Positions 1 through 7,742 of a stretch of DNA of 14,438 nt are shown one piece after another. Below the pieces are notes generated by a model, which had not been told where the DNA came from, did not search any database, and saw nothing but the letters and a program-made list of their open reading frames with translations. This stretch comes from Candidatus Nanohaloarchaea archaeon (GTDB taxonomy: Archaea; EX4484-52; DAOVKX01). The translations under genes were made by a program, and so were the position numbers. The stretch spans positions 1 to 14,438 of the forward strand of contig DAOVKX010000020.1 of NCBI GenBank assembly GCA_030631505.1, in the 5' to 3' direction. Position 1 is the stretch's first letter; each line of letters begins with the position of its first letter.

Positions 1-542
1 ATTTTGAAATGGAGGGGATACATGGGAAATTAATATTCAAAGCGGAGGATGCTGTTCTGGGGGCTGCGCTGAAAGTGGAAATTAACGGCAAAGAGGTTTA
101 CAACGATTTCCCAGCAGCAGCAAAAACAAGCCAGATTGAATTCTCAGGAAACGTTTTCAGAGAAGGTGAAAACAGCATATTATTCACGACAGGAACTGAA
201 GGGACATACACGCTGAAAAATACAGAAATAATAATATTTTTCTATTCCGGGGCAGAAACCCTTGTTTCAATTCATGACTTTGATGTAACTTCCAGAGATT
301 ATAAAACCCTGCAGAGAGATGACAAAAAATTAATACTTGAATTCAGCATGGACAGTGAACCAACAACAGAGCTTTTGGCATATTTAAACGACAAGCCATA
401 CCGAATAAATGCAAAGAAAGGAAAGAATTCCTTCAGGTTTGACAAGGAAAACATAAACAAAGGGGAAAACAAGCTTAAGTTCTCAAGTACCGGGTTCTAC
501 AAACTTGAAGACGTCGCCTTAATAATTAAAGACGCAGATTAA
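1..542 (+). CDS. 3' end of a gene for a protein with two tandem beta-rich repeats (partial)
   Basis: The frame is open from the first base, and the first ATG (position 9) has no clear ribosome site, so this is probably the C-terminal part of a larger protein cut by the window edge. Counting from that ATG, two similar units are visible: residues about 7-76 and 106-173. Each has a hydrophobic start (KLIF / KLIL), a central INGK / LNDK turn, and a closing EGEN / KGEN, then a GxY-L pattern and a hydrophobic strand (TEIII / VALII). This alternation fits beta-sandwich domains. No membrane segment is visible in the part seen. The stop lies 11 bases before the next gene, so both are likely co-transcribed. 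The family is not recognised; a surface or membrane-associated role is inferred only from the neighbours. Confidence 0.75.
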   Translation, partial: FEMEGIHGKLIFKAEDAVLGAALKVEINGKEVYNDFPAAAKTSQIEFSGNVFREGENSILFTTGTEGTYTLKNTEIIIFFYSGAETLVSIHDFDVTSRDYKTLQRDDKKLILEFSMDSEPTTELLAYLNDKPYRINAKKGKNSFRFDKENINKGENKLKFSSTGFYKLEDVALIIKDAD

Positions 543-553
543 GGGTAATACTG

Positions 554-2599
554 ATGCCTGACAATGATGATATGGAAGAGGTAAAAAGAGCAGTAGCAGG
601 AAAATCTGTTTCTAATAAAGAAGGAAAAGCAGAAATAAGGCGTATCGGGACAAGTTTAAGGAATTTACGGAACAGGCCATTACATCCTAACACGATAAAA
701 TTCATTGAAAGAGGAAAAGCTATCAAAAAAGACGTAGAAGAAATGGAGAAAACCATAACAGCACCTTCACCATTACCTACCTTGGAGATGTTTGAAAAAA
801 ATAGACCTTTAGCTTTGCCTGCTCCTGAAGAGCAGCGAAAAATGCTCCCCGCTCCAAAAAAACAGGAAATGATTGAGGATAAGACTAAGGCATTGCCCTA
901 TTATGAAGGCAAAGAGAACTTACCTGCAAAATATATACCTGAGTTTTGCCCTTACTGCAACGCAAATACATTACGTTACATAAAAAAGGACAAACTTTAC
1001 TGCGACAGTTGCGGGTGGAGCGGAAGCAGGAAAGATATGACACTGCCTGTCGACCCAACTCCAATTGCACTTTCTGGACCAACAAGCAAATACTCTAAAT
1101 ACAAGGACCGATTTCGTCCACATATGGAAAAAACCGGAGAGTCTGTTAAGGGAAACTTCTGGAAAATACTGGTTTGCATATTTGGAACAATCATAATCCT
1201 GTGGTTTTCCCTCTCCCAACCAAATCCTGTGTGGGGTGGATTGTGGACTCTTGTTCCAGTTATTTTGATACTTCTTCTATGGCTTTTAACGTTCAAGTAC
1301 GGCGCATGGACCGGGCTGGCTTTCCTGTTCTTTTCAGTTGTGATAATATTCATTTTAGGCACTGGCTGGGCAGGCATAATAGGCGGGACTGCAGGGGATA
1401 TTGGTGAAACCGTGCCATTAGAGGAAGCAACATCTTCATGGGGCCAGATAAGCGATATGCTGGAAAATTTATGGCTTATGCTTACAAACCCAGGTGAATG
1501 GTATAAAATAACGTTTGTGGAAAAAGGTGAAAGGGACAAAGGCGCAACAAATAGGGCTCTTGAGTTAAAGTCGGTTGAGATTTCTCCAACGGAAGTATAT
1601 CCTGGGGACAAAGTTACCATGGTAATTAAACTGGAAAATGAAGGTAAGTTTGATGCAAGAGATGTTAAAGTAATAGGAGTAATTGATAAGGAAACTATAA
1701 ATTACGATGGAAAAATAGAAGAGTCTCCTAATGGTATAGAGATAGTTAACATAGGAACAATACGCCCTGAAGAACCAAGACTGCAGTTTTTTACAATACA
1801 AGCCCCTGACTGCTCTGACAAGACATTCCACGCAAGTGCCTATGTTAATTATGGTTACACTGTTAATGCGACAAACAACATTGAATTCTATTCAAGAGAG
1901 TATTACAGGGAACTGGCAGAGCAGAACGAACTAAAATGGAAAGACGAACTTTCAATATGCTCTGCAGGGCCTTTCATGGTCACAATAAGAACAACAATTC
2001 TTCAGCCAATACCTGATGTCAAAGAAGACGGGGCGCCAAATGAGTTTAACATTGTCCTCGGAATCAAAAACGAGAGAGATGGAGACGCCTTGATAAAGAA
2101 TCTAAGGTTCTACATTCCAAAGCAAATTGAAGGGGGAAGCTGCGATGACTTAAACGAGATTGAATCTGATGGAGCTTATAGAATCTTTGAATTTAACTAT
2201 GATGAAGAGAAAGCGACCTCTGAGCCGCAAACAGCAGTTTTCTCGGAATACAGAAACTGGTCATCGGGGAAGTGTAGCGTGGATGATTCAAATGCATGGG
2301 ACTGCAAGCTAATCAACTCACAGTGCGAATGCAAGACCTGCCCTGAAGGGATGTACCAAAGCGGGTATCTGTGCATTTCTGCCTCGACATTATACACAGT
2401 GGGAAAACGCCAAACAAAGTACTTTTTATGCGAAGATTTCTACTACACCCCTGCAGAATCCGAGAAAATTGAAAGAATACGTACACTTGACTTAAAGACA
2501 ACAGTTGATTACTCTTTTTATTACGGAAGAAAAGTGTCATTCAAAACTCGTGGAGATGCTTTCGGCAAACAAAAATGTTCTGAAATGCAAAGCGGATAA
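554..2599 (+). CDS. Zinc-ribbon, three-span membrane protein with two extracellular Ig-like domains
   Basis: 681 residues. Residues 1-125 are charged and proline-containing. A C4 zinc ribbon follows (CPYC at 132-135, CDSC at 150-153). Three hydrophobic segments lie near 203-220, 229-247 and 252-277. An odd number of spans puts the ribbon in the cytosol and residues about 285-681 outside. The outer part has a CARDB-like domain (336-445, with PGD and a KLENEG strand), then a second domain (471-668) carrying a Cys-rich insertion with six cysteines at 574-607. Both outer domains match the layout of the three lipoproteins that follow, including the AP(D/E/K) motif after the first domain and a Y-x-Y motif near the end. 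The start at 554 follows the previous stop by 11 bases; Met7 is an alternative. The function is unknown. The architecture suggests a surface protein able to contact a cytosolic partner, which is inference. Confidence 0.85.
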   Translation: MPDNDDMEEVKRAVAGKSVSNKEGKAEIRRIGTSLRNLRNRPLHPNTIKFIERGKAIKKDVEEMEKTITAPSPLPTLEMFEKNRPLALPAPEEQRKMLPAPKKQEMIEDKTKALPYYEGKENLPAKYIPEFCPYCNANTLRYIKKDKLYCDSCGWSGSRKDMTLPVDPTPIALSGPTSKYSKYKDRFRPHMEKTGESVKGNFWKILVCIFGTIIILWFSLSQPNPVWGGLWTLVPVILILLLWLLTFKYGAWTGLAFLFFSVVIIFILGTGWAGIIGGTAGDIGETVPLEEATSSWGQISDMLENLWLMLTNPGEWYKITFVEKGERDKGATNRALELKSVEISPTEVYPGDKVTMVIKLENEGKFDARDVKVIGVIDKETINYDGKIEESPNGIEIVNIGTIRPEEPRLQFFTIQAPDCSDKTFHASAYVNYGYTVNATNNIEFYSREYYRELAEQNELKWKDELSICSAGPFMVTIRTTILQPIPDVKEDGAPNEFNIVLGIKNERDGDALIKNLRFYIPKQIEGGSCDDLNEIESDGAYRIFEFNYDEEKATSEPQTAVFSEYRNWSSGKCSVDDSNAWDCKLINSQCECKTCPEGMYQSGYLCISASTLYTVGKRQTKYFLCEDFYYTPAESEKIERIRTLDLKTTVDYSFYYGRKVSFKTRGDAFGKQKCSEMQSG

Positions 2600-2607
2600 T
2601 TTTTTAA
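2600..2607 (+). promoter_or_regulatory. TATA-like element for the first lipoprotein gene
   Basis: TTTTTTAA lies directly after the stop of the upstream gene and is centred about 26 bases before the ATG at 2630. No ribosome site is seen before that ATG. This spacing fits a leaderless archaeal transcript. It is inferred from position and base composition only. Confidence 0.4.
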
Positions 2608-2629
2608 GCATGAGAAACAAATCTTATTC

Positions 2630-3571
2630 ATGCGAAATTTGGTGTTGTTTCTTGGAATCATTATTCTTATTAGCGGCTGTACTAATGGCGGAAAGGGCAC
2701 TGAAGTTATAAGCACCGACATATTAAAAATAAATGATATTGATATTTTTCCTTCCAAAGAGCTTAATCCGGGAGATACTCTTGTTATAAGAATGGAGGTT
2801 GAAAATGTTGGGAAGGAAGATGTTAACCTGTTCATAGAAAAAAAAGATGAAACAGGAGATTTGCTTCTTATTGATTGCTGCAACACCCGTTACACTATTC
2901 TGGAAAATGAGTTTAAATTAATCCCTAACAGAACGCAAAAGGAATCTGATAATAAAAAATTCATTACTCTAAAGCCAGATGACATTCAGTATTTTCAGTG
3001 GAAAATAGAGGCGCCTGAGAAAGATGCTTTAATGGGACTAACAGATAAATGCATGTTCAAATTTCAGGCAGATTATGTATCATCTGCCCAGACAACAACG
3101 TATATCTATTTTGCGACACCAACAGAAGTCATGCAAAGGTTATATACGGATAAGGAGTTAAATTTAAGAGGGGATAATGTCGCTTCTTATGGGCCTCTCG
3201 TCATAAACTTTGAAACCGCGGAAGAACAGCCGATTTCTGCCGGCGATGGTTACACAACAACTATAAGGTTAACGCTCAAAAATTTCGGTTCCGGCATAGT
3301 TAATGTGACTGATTTAAATTTAATTTTGCCTGCTGGTGTGTCCAAGAAGAGCTGTGACATGTTTGATGGAGAAACCGGAACTTTATCAATAAACAAAGAA
3401 AAGGCAGGAGATATCCTTAAGATATACAAAGACAAATCAAGCACTATATCATGCACTTTAAACACTCCAAAAGTTGCGGTTTTAACACCATACAGATTTA
3501 TAAGCAGGGCAAGTTACAATTATATATTGAGGGAGGACATTTTAATCAAAACCAGTCCTGAACTGACATAA
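2630..3571 (+). CDS. Secreted lipoprotein with two Ig-like domains (paralogue 1)
   Basis: 313 residues. A hydrophobic leader ends in a lipobox, LISG-C17, so the mature protein should be lipid-anchored at Cys17 on the outer face of the membrane. Residues about 30-165 form a CARDB-like domain (NPGD at 46-49, MEVENVG strand) closing with WKIEAPE at 124-130. Residues 188-310 form a second domain starting GPL, with a KNFGSG turn, Cys242 and Cys275 as a likely disulfide, and a final YNY strand. The layout matches the next two genes and the outer half of the preceding one, so the four are paralogues. It starts 30 bases after the upstream stop behind a TATA-like element. No enzyme motif is visible. 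The role is unknown; structural or adhesive cell-surface function is a guess. Confidence 0.85.
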   Translation: MRNLVLFLGIIILISGCTNGGKGTEVISTDILKINDIDIFPSKELNPGDTLVIRMEVENVGKEDVNLFIEKKDETGDLLLIDCCNTRYTILENEFKLIPNRTQKESDNKKFITLKPDDIQYFQWKIEAPEKDALMGLTDKCMFKFQADYVSSAQTTTYIYFATPTEVMQRLYTDKELNLRGDNVASYGPLVINFETAEEQPISAGDGYTTTIRLTLKNFGSGIVNVTDLNLILPAGVSKKSCDMFDGETGTLSINKEKAGDILKIYKDKSSTISCTLNTPKVAVLTPYRFISRASYNYILREDILIKTSPELT

Positions 3572-3583
3572 AATATATATAAG
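3572..3583 (+). promoter_or_regulatory. TATA box and GGTG ribosome site for the second lipoprotein gene
   Basis: AATATATATAAG follows the upstream stop immediately. A transcript starting about 25-28 bases downstream would have a short leader holding GGTG at 3610-3613, five bases before the ATG at 3619. This is the best-formed promoter in the left block. Confidence 0.5.
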
Positions 3584-3618
3584 ACCTAAGTCAATAATTT
3601 ATTAGTAGTGGTGTAATA

Positions 3619-4524
3619 ATGTCAAAAAATGTATTGCTTTTGTTGGTCGGAATCGTTGTAGTTATTTCTGGATGTATTAATGGTGGCAGTGGTAAATATT
3701 CGTCCACTCAAGGGGTCAGAATTAACCAGTTTTCTTTTGATATACCTTTTATTTATGAAGGTGAAGAAGCTTATTTAACAATGGAAATTGAAAATGTCGG
3801 TTCAAAACAAACCACAGGAGACACAAAATACTGGATTTACGGACCAGAAATGGGGAGTAATAGTTCAAATAATGAAGTCTGGAGAACAAATGATGATCTA
3901 TCTGGAACTTTAGTTTCAAGTGGGTTCCTTCCTCCAACTCCAGAGGGGGACTTAGGTGAAGCAGAGTTTGAGGAAATATCATTAACAGCACCAGAACAGG
4001 AAGAAGGTATGGAATGGCCTTATACATTTAATTTAAGGGTATGCTACCCATACACGACAACATCAACATTTGCCCTTACGAAAATGGGCACAAATGAATA
4101 TAGGAGCAGTGGTGTTGACAGAAGCACTGATACTTTAAAAAGGCAGTCTTCAGGACCAATACACATAGACATGCCAACAACAGGCTCAATGAGAATGAGT
4201 GGGGATAAATTAAGATTATCTTTTATTGTAACTGATGTTGGTGGGGGCTTTTCAACATCTGATGAGAACTGTGGAAGTAGTGCAGATGTAGCATCAACAG
4301 AACGAGGTAAAATGAAATTTACTGTGAAAGTTGATGGTAATACGATAAGTGACTGTTCAGAAGGTGCCTTAAGATTAATAGATGGGAGTAGAACATACAC
4401 ATGCAAGGCGAATGTTGGCAGTGTAACAGAGCCTGAACATACATTCAAAGTTGTAGCTAAAGCAGAATACACTTATTACATCAACGATGAAGTAGTTATT
4501 ACAGTGAACGATGACACTGTATGA
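3619..4524 (+). CDS. Secreted lipoprotein with two Ig-like domains (paralogue 2)
   Basis: 301 residues. The leader ends in the lipobox VISG-C19 and is followed by INGG, close to the CTNGG and CVNGG of its neighbours. The first domain (about 32-160) has the strand LTMEIENVG, then LTAPEQEE, the same AP motif as its paralogues. The second domain (about 179-297) begins GPIHI, has a VGGGF turn, cysteines near 218, 246 and 262, and ends with a YTYY strand. A GGTG ribosome site sits five bases before the ATG. The sequence between the domains is rich in Ser, Thr and Gly. There is no Cys-rich tail, unlike paralogue 3. An extracellular lipid-anchored protein of unknown role. Confidence 0.85.
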   Translation: MSKNVLLLLVGIVVVISGCINGGSGKYSSTQGVRINQFSFDIPFIYEGEEAYLTMEIENVGSKQTTGDTKYWIYGPEMGSNSSNNEVWRTNDDLSGTLVSSGFLPPTPEGDLGEAEFEEISLTAPEQEEGMEWPYTFNLRVCYPYTTTSTFALTKMGTNEYRSSGVDRSTDTLKRQSSGPIHIDMPTTGSMRMSGDKLRLSFIVTDVGGGFSTSDENCGSSADVASTERGKMKFTVKVDGNTISDCSEGALRLIDGSRTYTCKANVGSVTEPEHTFKVVAKAEYTYYINDEVVITVNDDTV

Positions 4525-4571
4525 TATATTAAGGACTTTTTTCTTAGTTAACTTGAGTGCAGGTATTCAAT

Positions 4572-4582
4572 TTTATATAAAA
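4572..4582 (+). promoter_or_regulatory. TATA box for the third lipoprotein gene
   Basis: TTTATATAAAA is centred 25 bases before the ATG at 4602, and no ribosome site is visible, as expected for a leaderless transcript. It lies in a 77-base gap after the previous stop. Confidence 0.5.
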
Positions 4583-4601
4583 CAAATGACAATACTATTT
4601 T

Positions 4602-5816
4602 ATGCTTCAAAAACAAAGATTGTTGCTAACACTCTTTTTAATAATTTTTATTTCCGGCTGTGTTAACGGCGGAACTGTCCGGGCAGGCAACGGCATATCC
4701 ATAAACTCTTTTTCATTCAATCCTGATGAGGTTTTTAACGGACAGGCCACTTTGCTGTCCCTGGAAATCCAGAACCTGGGAGATATGGAACTAAATGACA
4801 TATATGTTTATTTATACGGTCTGAATTTCGGGGAGTCTGAGTGGGCTATAAAAAGTGTGGATAAAGACGAAGACCAAGAGGTTAAGTTGATTGATTCTTC
4901 CGGAGAAAGTTTACTTATTTACTCCCTGCTCCAGCCGTTCAGCGGTGTTGAGGGCGAAGTTGAAAAAATAAGATGGGTTTTAACAGCGCCAAAGAATCTG
5001 CCTGAAGACATAACATTTAACCAAGAGGCAGGAGTTATTGTGTGCTCTGCTTATAATACCGTAGCAAGATGCAATGTAGAAGCTATTTCTGAAAATGAAT
5101 ATCTGACAAACCAGCCAGCTCAGCACCAGATAACATTATCACAGCATGTAGGGCCCCTACGGGTGAGTGTTGACTCCATGCAACCTTTAATTGTAACAGG
5201 AGATTCAAAACTGACTGCCAAAATAATAATTACCAATATCGGCGGAGGGATAGCAACAAATTATGACTGCAGCGACTTCTTTGCTGACTCAAACCTTGAT
5301 GATTTGAACAAGGTAAACGTGGATATAAAATTGTCTGGTTCGCCCTGCAGCGTAGTGGACAAAGGTGTGTATTTAAGAGACGGCAAAGCGACTGATTTTA
5401 CTGTTCGGTGCGATGTCCCGCAGGCAACAGGCCCTAAACAGACTTATGAGCTGAACATAGGGCTTGGTTACAGGTATTATGTTGAAAAAAGAGCGAAAAT
5501 AAAGGTTAAGGGAACCGGGGAAGATATAACAGCACCGATTTCACCTGAACAGCCATCAGACCCTGAAGAGCCCGCAGTTTCCTGCCCTGATGCTATTTGC
5601 AACCCTAATGATGTTTATAACAGCAGAACTGCAAGATATTATGGAAAAAACGAACTCATAGAGCCATGCTCATGCGCTGCAGATTACCGCACAACGAATG
5701 CTATAGAAGGGGAACGAAAATGGTGCACTCCATCATCATGCAGCAGCCGATGCGCTTATGACTATAGAGAGTATTGTCAATTAAACCATGCATGTTCAAA
5801 CGGAGTATGTGAATAA
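4602..5816 (+). CDS. Secreted lipoprotein with two Ig-like domains and a Cys-rich tail (paralogue 3)
   Basis: 404 residues, the longest of the three lipoproteins. The lipobox is FISG-C20. Domain one (about 31-170) has the strand LSLEIQNLG and the motif WVLTAPK at 125-131. Domain two (about 184-305) starts GPLRV, has TNIGGG at 211-216, cysteines at 223, 249 and 270, and ends with YRYY at 290-293. A proline-rich linker (310-326) leads to a tail with ten cysteines between 328 and 403, an even number compatible with five disulfides. That tail is absent from the two neighbouring lipoproteins. It resembles small disulfide-knotted extracellular modules in composition, but no family is recognised. 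The protein is likely lipid-anchored outside the cell; its ligand or partner is unknown. Confidence 0.85.
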   Translation: MLQKQRLLLTLFLIIFISGCVNGGTVRAGNGISINSFSFNPDEVFNGQATLLSLEIQNLGDMELNDIYVYLYGLNFGESEWAIKSVDKDEDQEVKLIDSSGESLLIYSLLQPFSGVEGEVEKIRWVLTAPKNLPEDITFNQEAGVIVCSAYNTVARCNVEAISENEYLTNQPAQHQITLSQHVGPLRVSVDSMQPLIVTGDSKLTAKIIITNIGGGIATNYDCSDFFADSNLDDLNKVNVDIKLSGSPCSVVDKGVYLRDGKATDFTVRCDVPQATGPKQTYELNIGLGYRYYVEKRAKIKVKGTGEDITAPISPEQPSDPEEPAVSCPDAICNPNDVYNSRTARYYGKNELIEPCSCAADYRTTNAIEGERKWCTPSSCSSRCAYDYREYCQLNHACSNGVCE

Positions 5817-5820
5817 TAAT

Positions 5821-5837
5821 CTTATAATCTTTTATAC
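5821..5837 (+). promoter_or_regulatory. TATA-like element for endonuclease Q
   Basis: CTTATAAT at 5821-5828 and TTTTATAC at 5830-5837 lie 14-30 bases before the ATG at 5851. No ribosome site precedes that ATG, so a leaderless start is likely. Which of the two boxes is used cannot be told. Confidence 0.4.
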
Positions 5838-5850
5838 CCGTCTATATTCT

Positions 5851-7119
5851 ATGAAAATATTTGCAGATCTGCATATACATTCCAAGCACAGCAGGGCAAC
5901 CAGCAAAGATATGGATATGGAACATCTAACCAAATATGCAAAAATAAAGGGTATAAATTTACTTGGAACCGGCGATTTTACACATCCTTTGTGGATAAGA
6001 GAGTTAAAAAACAACTTAACCGAAGATGGTTCAGGTGTGTTGAAAACAAAAGACGGTTTAAATTTTTTATTGCAAACTGAGATATCCTTAATGTATACGC
6101 AGGATAGCAGGTCAAGAAAAGTTCATAATTTAATTCTTGCACCTGATTTTGAGATTGTAGAGCAGATAAATACTGAGCTTTTAAAACGCGGGCGGCTGGA
6201 TTATGACGGCAGGCCAATATTTGGATTTACCTGCGTTGAATTAGTCGAGATGATGAAAAATATTGATAAACGCATCGAAATAATACCTGCGCATGCCTGG
6301 ACGCCTTGGTTCGGTCTTCTTGGTTCAAAGTCGGGTTTTGATAGTGTAGAAGGGTGCTTTCAGGAGCAGGCAAAGCACATATTTGCGCTTGAAACCGGCC
6401 TGAGTTCTGATCCTGCAATGAACTGGCGGCTTTCAGGGTTAGATAAGTATGCCCTGATTTCCAACTCTGACAGCCATAGTTTCTGGCCGTGGAGAATCGG
6501 GAGAGAAGCAAATATTTTTGATTTTGATAAATTAACCTATGATGGCCTGATAAAGGCAATCAAAAACAAAGACTCAAACCACTTCTTAAGCACTATAGAG
6601 GTAGACCCTTCATATGGAAAGTATCATTATGATGGCCATCGGGCGTGCAATGTTTGTATGACACCTTCTGAAGCATTAAAAAATAGGGATATATGCCCTG
6701 TATGCAAAAAAGAGATGACTATTGGCGTTTTGCACAGGGTTGAAGAACTGGCAGACAGGCCTGAAGGATTTAAGCCAAAAAATGCAATTCCATTTAAAAA
6801 ACTGCTGCCCCTGTCTGAAATAATCTCCGCAGTAACCGGAGTATTGCAGTTATACAGCAAAACGGTCTGGGAAATATATAACAAACTGATAATGAATTTT
6901 GACAATGAGTTTAATGTGTTATTGAACGTAAATCAGGGGGATTTAAGCAAAGTATCGGGTGATAAAATAGCAAAGGCAGTAATAGACAACAGAGAGGAAA
7001 AAATTAGAATAACACCGGGTTATGACGGTGTTTATGGCAGGGCGGTATTTGATGAAAATGAAAGAGTGGAAAGTAAAACAAATGTCCAACAAAAGAGTCT
7101 GCTGCAGTTTGGGGGATAA
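5851..7119 (+). CDS. endoQ: Endonuclease Q (PHP-domain DNA repair nuclease)
   Basis: 422 residues. In characterised archaeal members (Thermococcales), EndoQ cuts the DNA strand 5' of uracil, hypoxanthine, xanthine and abasic sites. Metal ligands expected for a PHP domain are visible: DLHIHSKHS (H8, H10), GTGDFTH (D42, H45), E77, H92, PAHAW (H148) and NSDSH (D207, H209). A zinc-binding pair of CxxC motifs follows (C266/C269 and C282/C285), then a helical C-terminal region. The protein ends QKSLLQFGG, matching the Qxx-h-xx-F core of a PCNA-interacting peptide. I chose the ATG at 5851 because the family starts directly with MKIFADLHIHS; a longer frame from 5788 overlaps the upstream gene and adds unrelated residues. 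All key residues seem intact, so it should be active. Confidence 0.93.
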   Translation: MKIFADLHIHSKHSRATSKDMDMEHLTKYAKIKGINLLGTGDFTHPLWIRELKNNLTEDGSGVLKTKDGLNFLLQTEISLMYTQDSRSRKVHNLILAPDFEIVEQINTELLKRGRLDYDGRPIFGFTCVELVEMMKNIDKRIEIIPAHAWTPWFGLLGSKSGFDSVEGCFQEQAKHIFALETGLSSDPAMNWRLSGLDKYALISNSDSHSFWPWRIGREANIFDFDKLTYDGLIKAIKNKDSNHFLSTIEVDPSYGKYHYDGHRACNVCMTPSEALKNRDICPVCKKEMTIGVLHRVEELADRPEGFKPKNAIPFKKLLPLSEIISAVTGVLQLYSKTVWEIYNKLIMNFDNEFNVLLNVNQGDLSKVSGDKIAKAVIDNREEKIRITPGYDGVYGRAVFDENERVESKTNVQQKSLLQFGG

Positions 7120-7128
7120 GGATATTGG

Positions 7129-7338
7129 TCAATTTTGGACATATTCATCCACATTCTTAAAGAAATATGTTAGAGCATCAGACAACTTTTTTTGTTCATA
7201 TACTTCTATGTCCAAGTCGATTCTTGCATCATTATCAATACCTGCGTCTTTATTAACCATATCTTTTATTTCTTCAACAGAAAAAAATTCACGTAATGCC
7301 CACACTGGAGCCGGCCCATCACCACAATAACCGCCCAT
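7129..7338 (-). CDS. Small unknown protein, third unit of a tandem array
   Basis: 69 residues, starting MGGYCGDG. Its end, YFFKNVDEYVQN, resembles YFLENVDKYIKG inside the upstream small gene, and the two leaders are also alike (AATATT, then an AGTG-type sequence, then ATGGG). It therefore looks like a diverged and shortened copy of that gene, stopping where the longer copy continues for about 60 more residues. The reading frame begins 14 bases after the neighbour's stop, so both would be co-transcribed. Its 3' end faces endonuclease Q with a 9-base gap. It is probably cytosolic, with no signal or membrane segment. It may be a real short protein or a decaying copy; no function is assigned. Confidence 0.5.
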   Translation of the reverse strand: MGGYCGDGPAPVWALREFFSVEEIKDMVNKDAGIDNDARIDLDIEVYEQKKLSDALTYFFKNVDEYVQN

Positions 7339-7352
7339 AAAACCACTGAATA

Positions 7353-7733
7353 TTATTTATATTTCTGCCTCTCTAGTTTTTCTTTATAATTATCTTCTGA
7401 AAATTCACTTCCCTTAAAAAGTTCTATTTCTTCACCATTATCTTTTGTTAGTATTAAACGTATACGGTTCACATTTCCATTGATTGACCGAGCCGGGCTT
7501 CTACTGTTTAAGTTTGAGTCTTCAATAATCAAGTCTATATAGTTTTCTACACCTTTAATGTATTTATCTACATTCTCAAGGAAATAAGAAAAATTTCGAT
7601 TGACCCCTTCCTCGCTTTTTGGAGATGTAATGTATTTAAGATAATTTTCTTCTCCAAATCTTTCTATAATTTTTTCTTTTCTTAACTCTTCACGACCTTT
7701 TTCTGATATTCCAGTACCTGTTTCTCCACCCAT
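7353..7733 (-). CDS. Small unknown charged protein, second unit of a tandem array
   Basis: About 126 residues from the ATG at 7733. This start is preferred over a GTG nine bases upstream because AGGTGA, a strong archaeal ribosome site, lies five bases before the ATG and overlaps that GTG. The protein is highly charged: a Gly-rich start (MGGETGTG), a helical stretch rich in Glu, Arg and Lys, the segment SPKSEE followed by NFSYFLENVDKYI, then a beta-like part (RIRLILTKDNGEEIELF) and a Lys-rich end. There is no signal peptide, membrane segment or Cys pair. It is flanked on both sides by related sequence: a broken copy upstream and a short copy downstream. The family is unrecognised. Confidence 0.6.
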   Translation of the reverse strand: MGGETGTGISEKGREELRKEKIIERFGEENYLKYITSPKSEEGVNRNFSYFLENVDKYIKGVENYIDLIIEDSNLNSRSPARSINGNVNRIRLILTKDNGEEIELFKGSEFSEDNYKEKLERQKYK

Positions 7734-7742
7734 AGAACTCAC

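Noticed and set aside
997..1620. 207-codon open frame on the minus strand
   Set aside because: It lies entirely within the 681-residue gene, whose zinc ribbon, membrane spans and outer domains are coherent. The antisense frame shows no domain logic or ribosome site.
4044..4472. 142-codon open frame on the minus strand
   Set aside because: Antisense to the second lipoprotein, whose domains match its paralogues across this stretch.
5788..5850. Upstream extension of endonuclease Q to an earlier ATG
   Set aside because: It overlaps the end of the lipoprotein gene, adds residues unlike the family, and the family begins with the MKIFADLHIHS stretch at 5851.
7022..7330. 102-codon plus-strand frame spanning the end of endonuclease Q
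   Set aside because: It overlaps the conserved C-terminus of the nuclease and lies antisense to the small tandem gene. No ribosome site or family features were seen.
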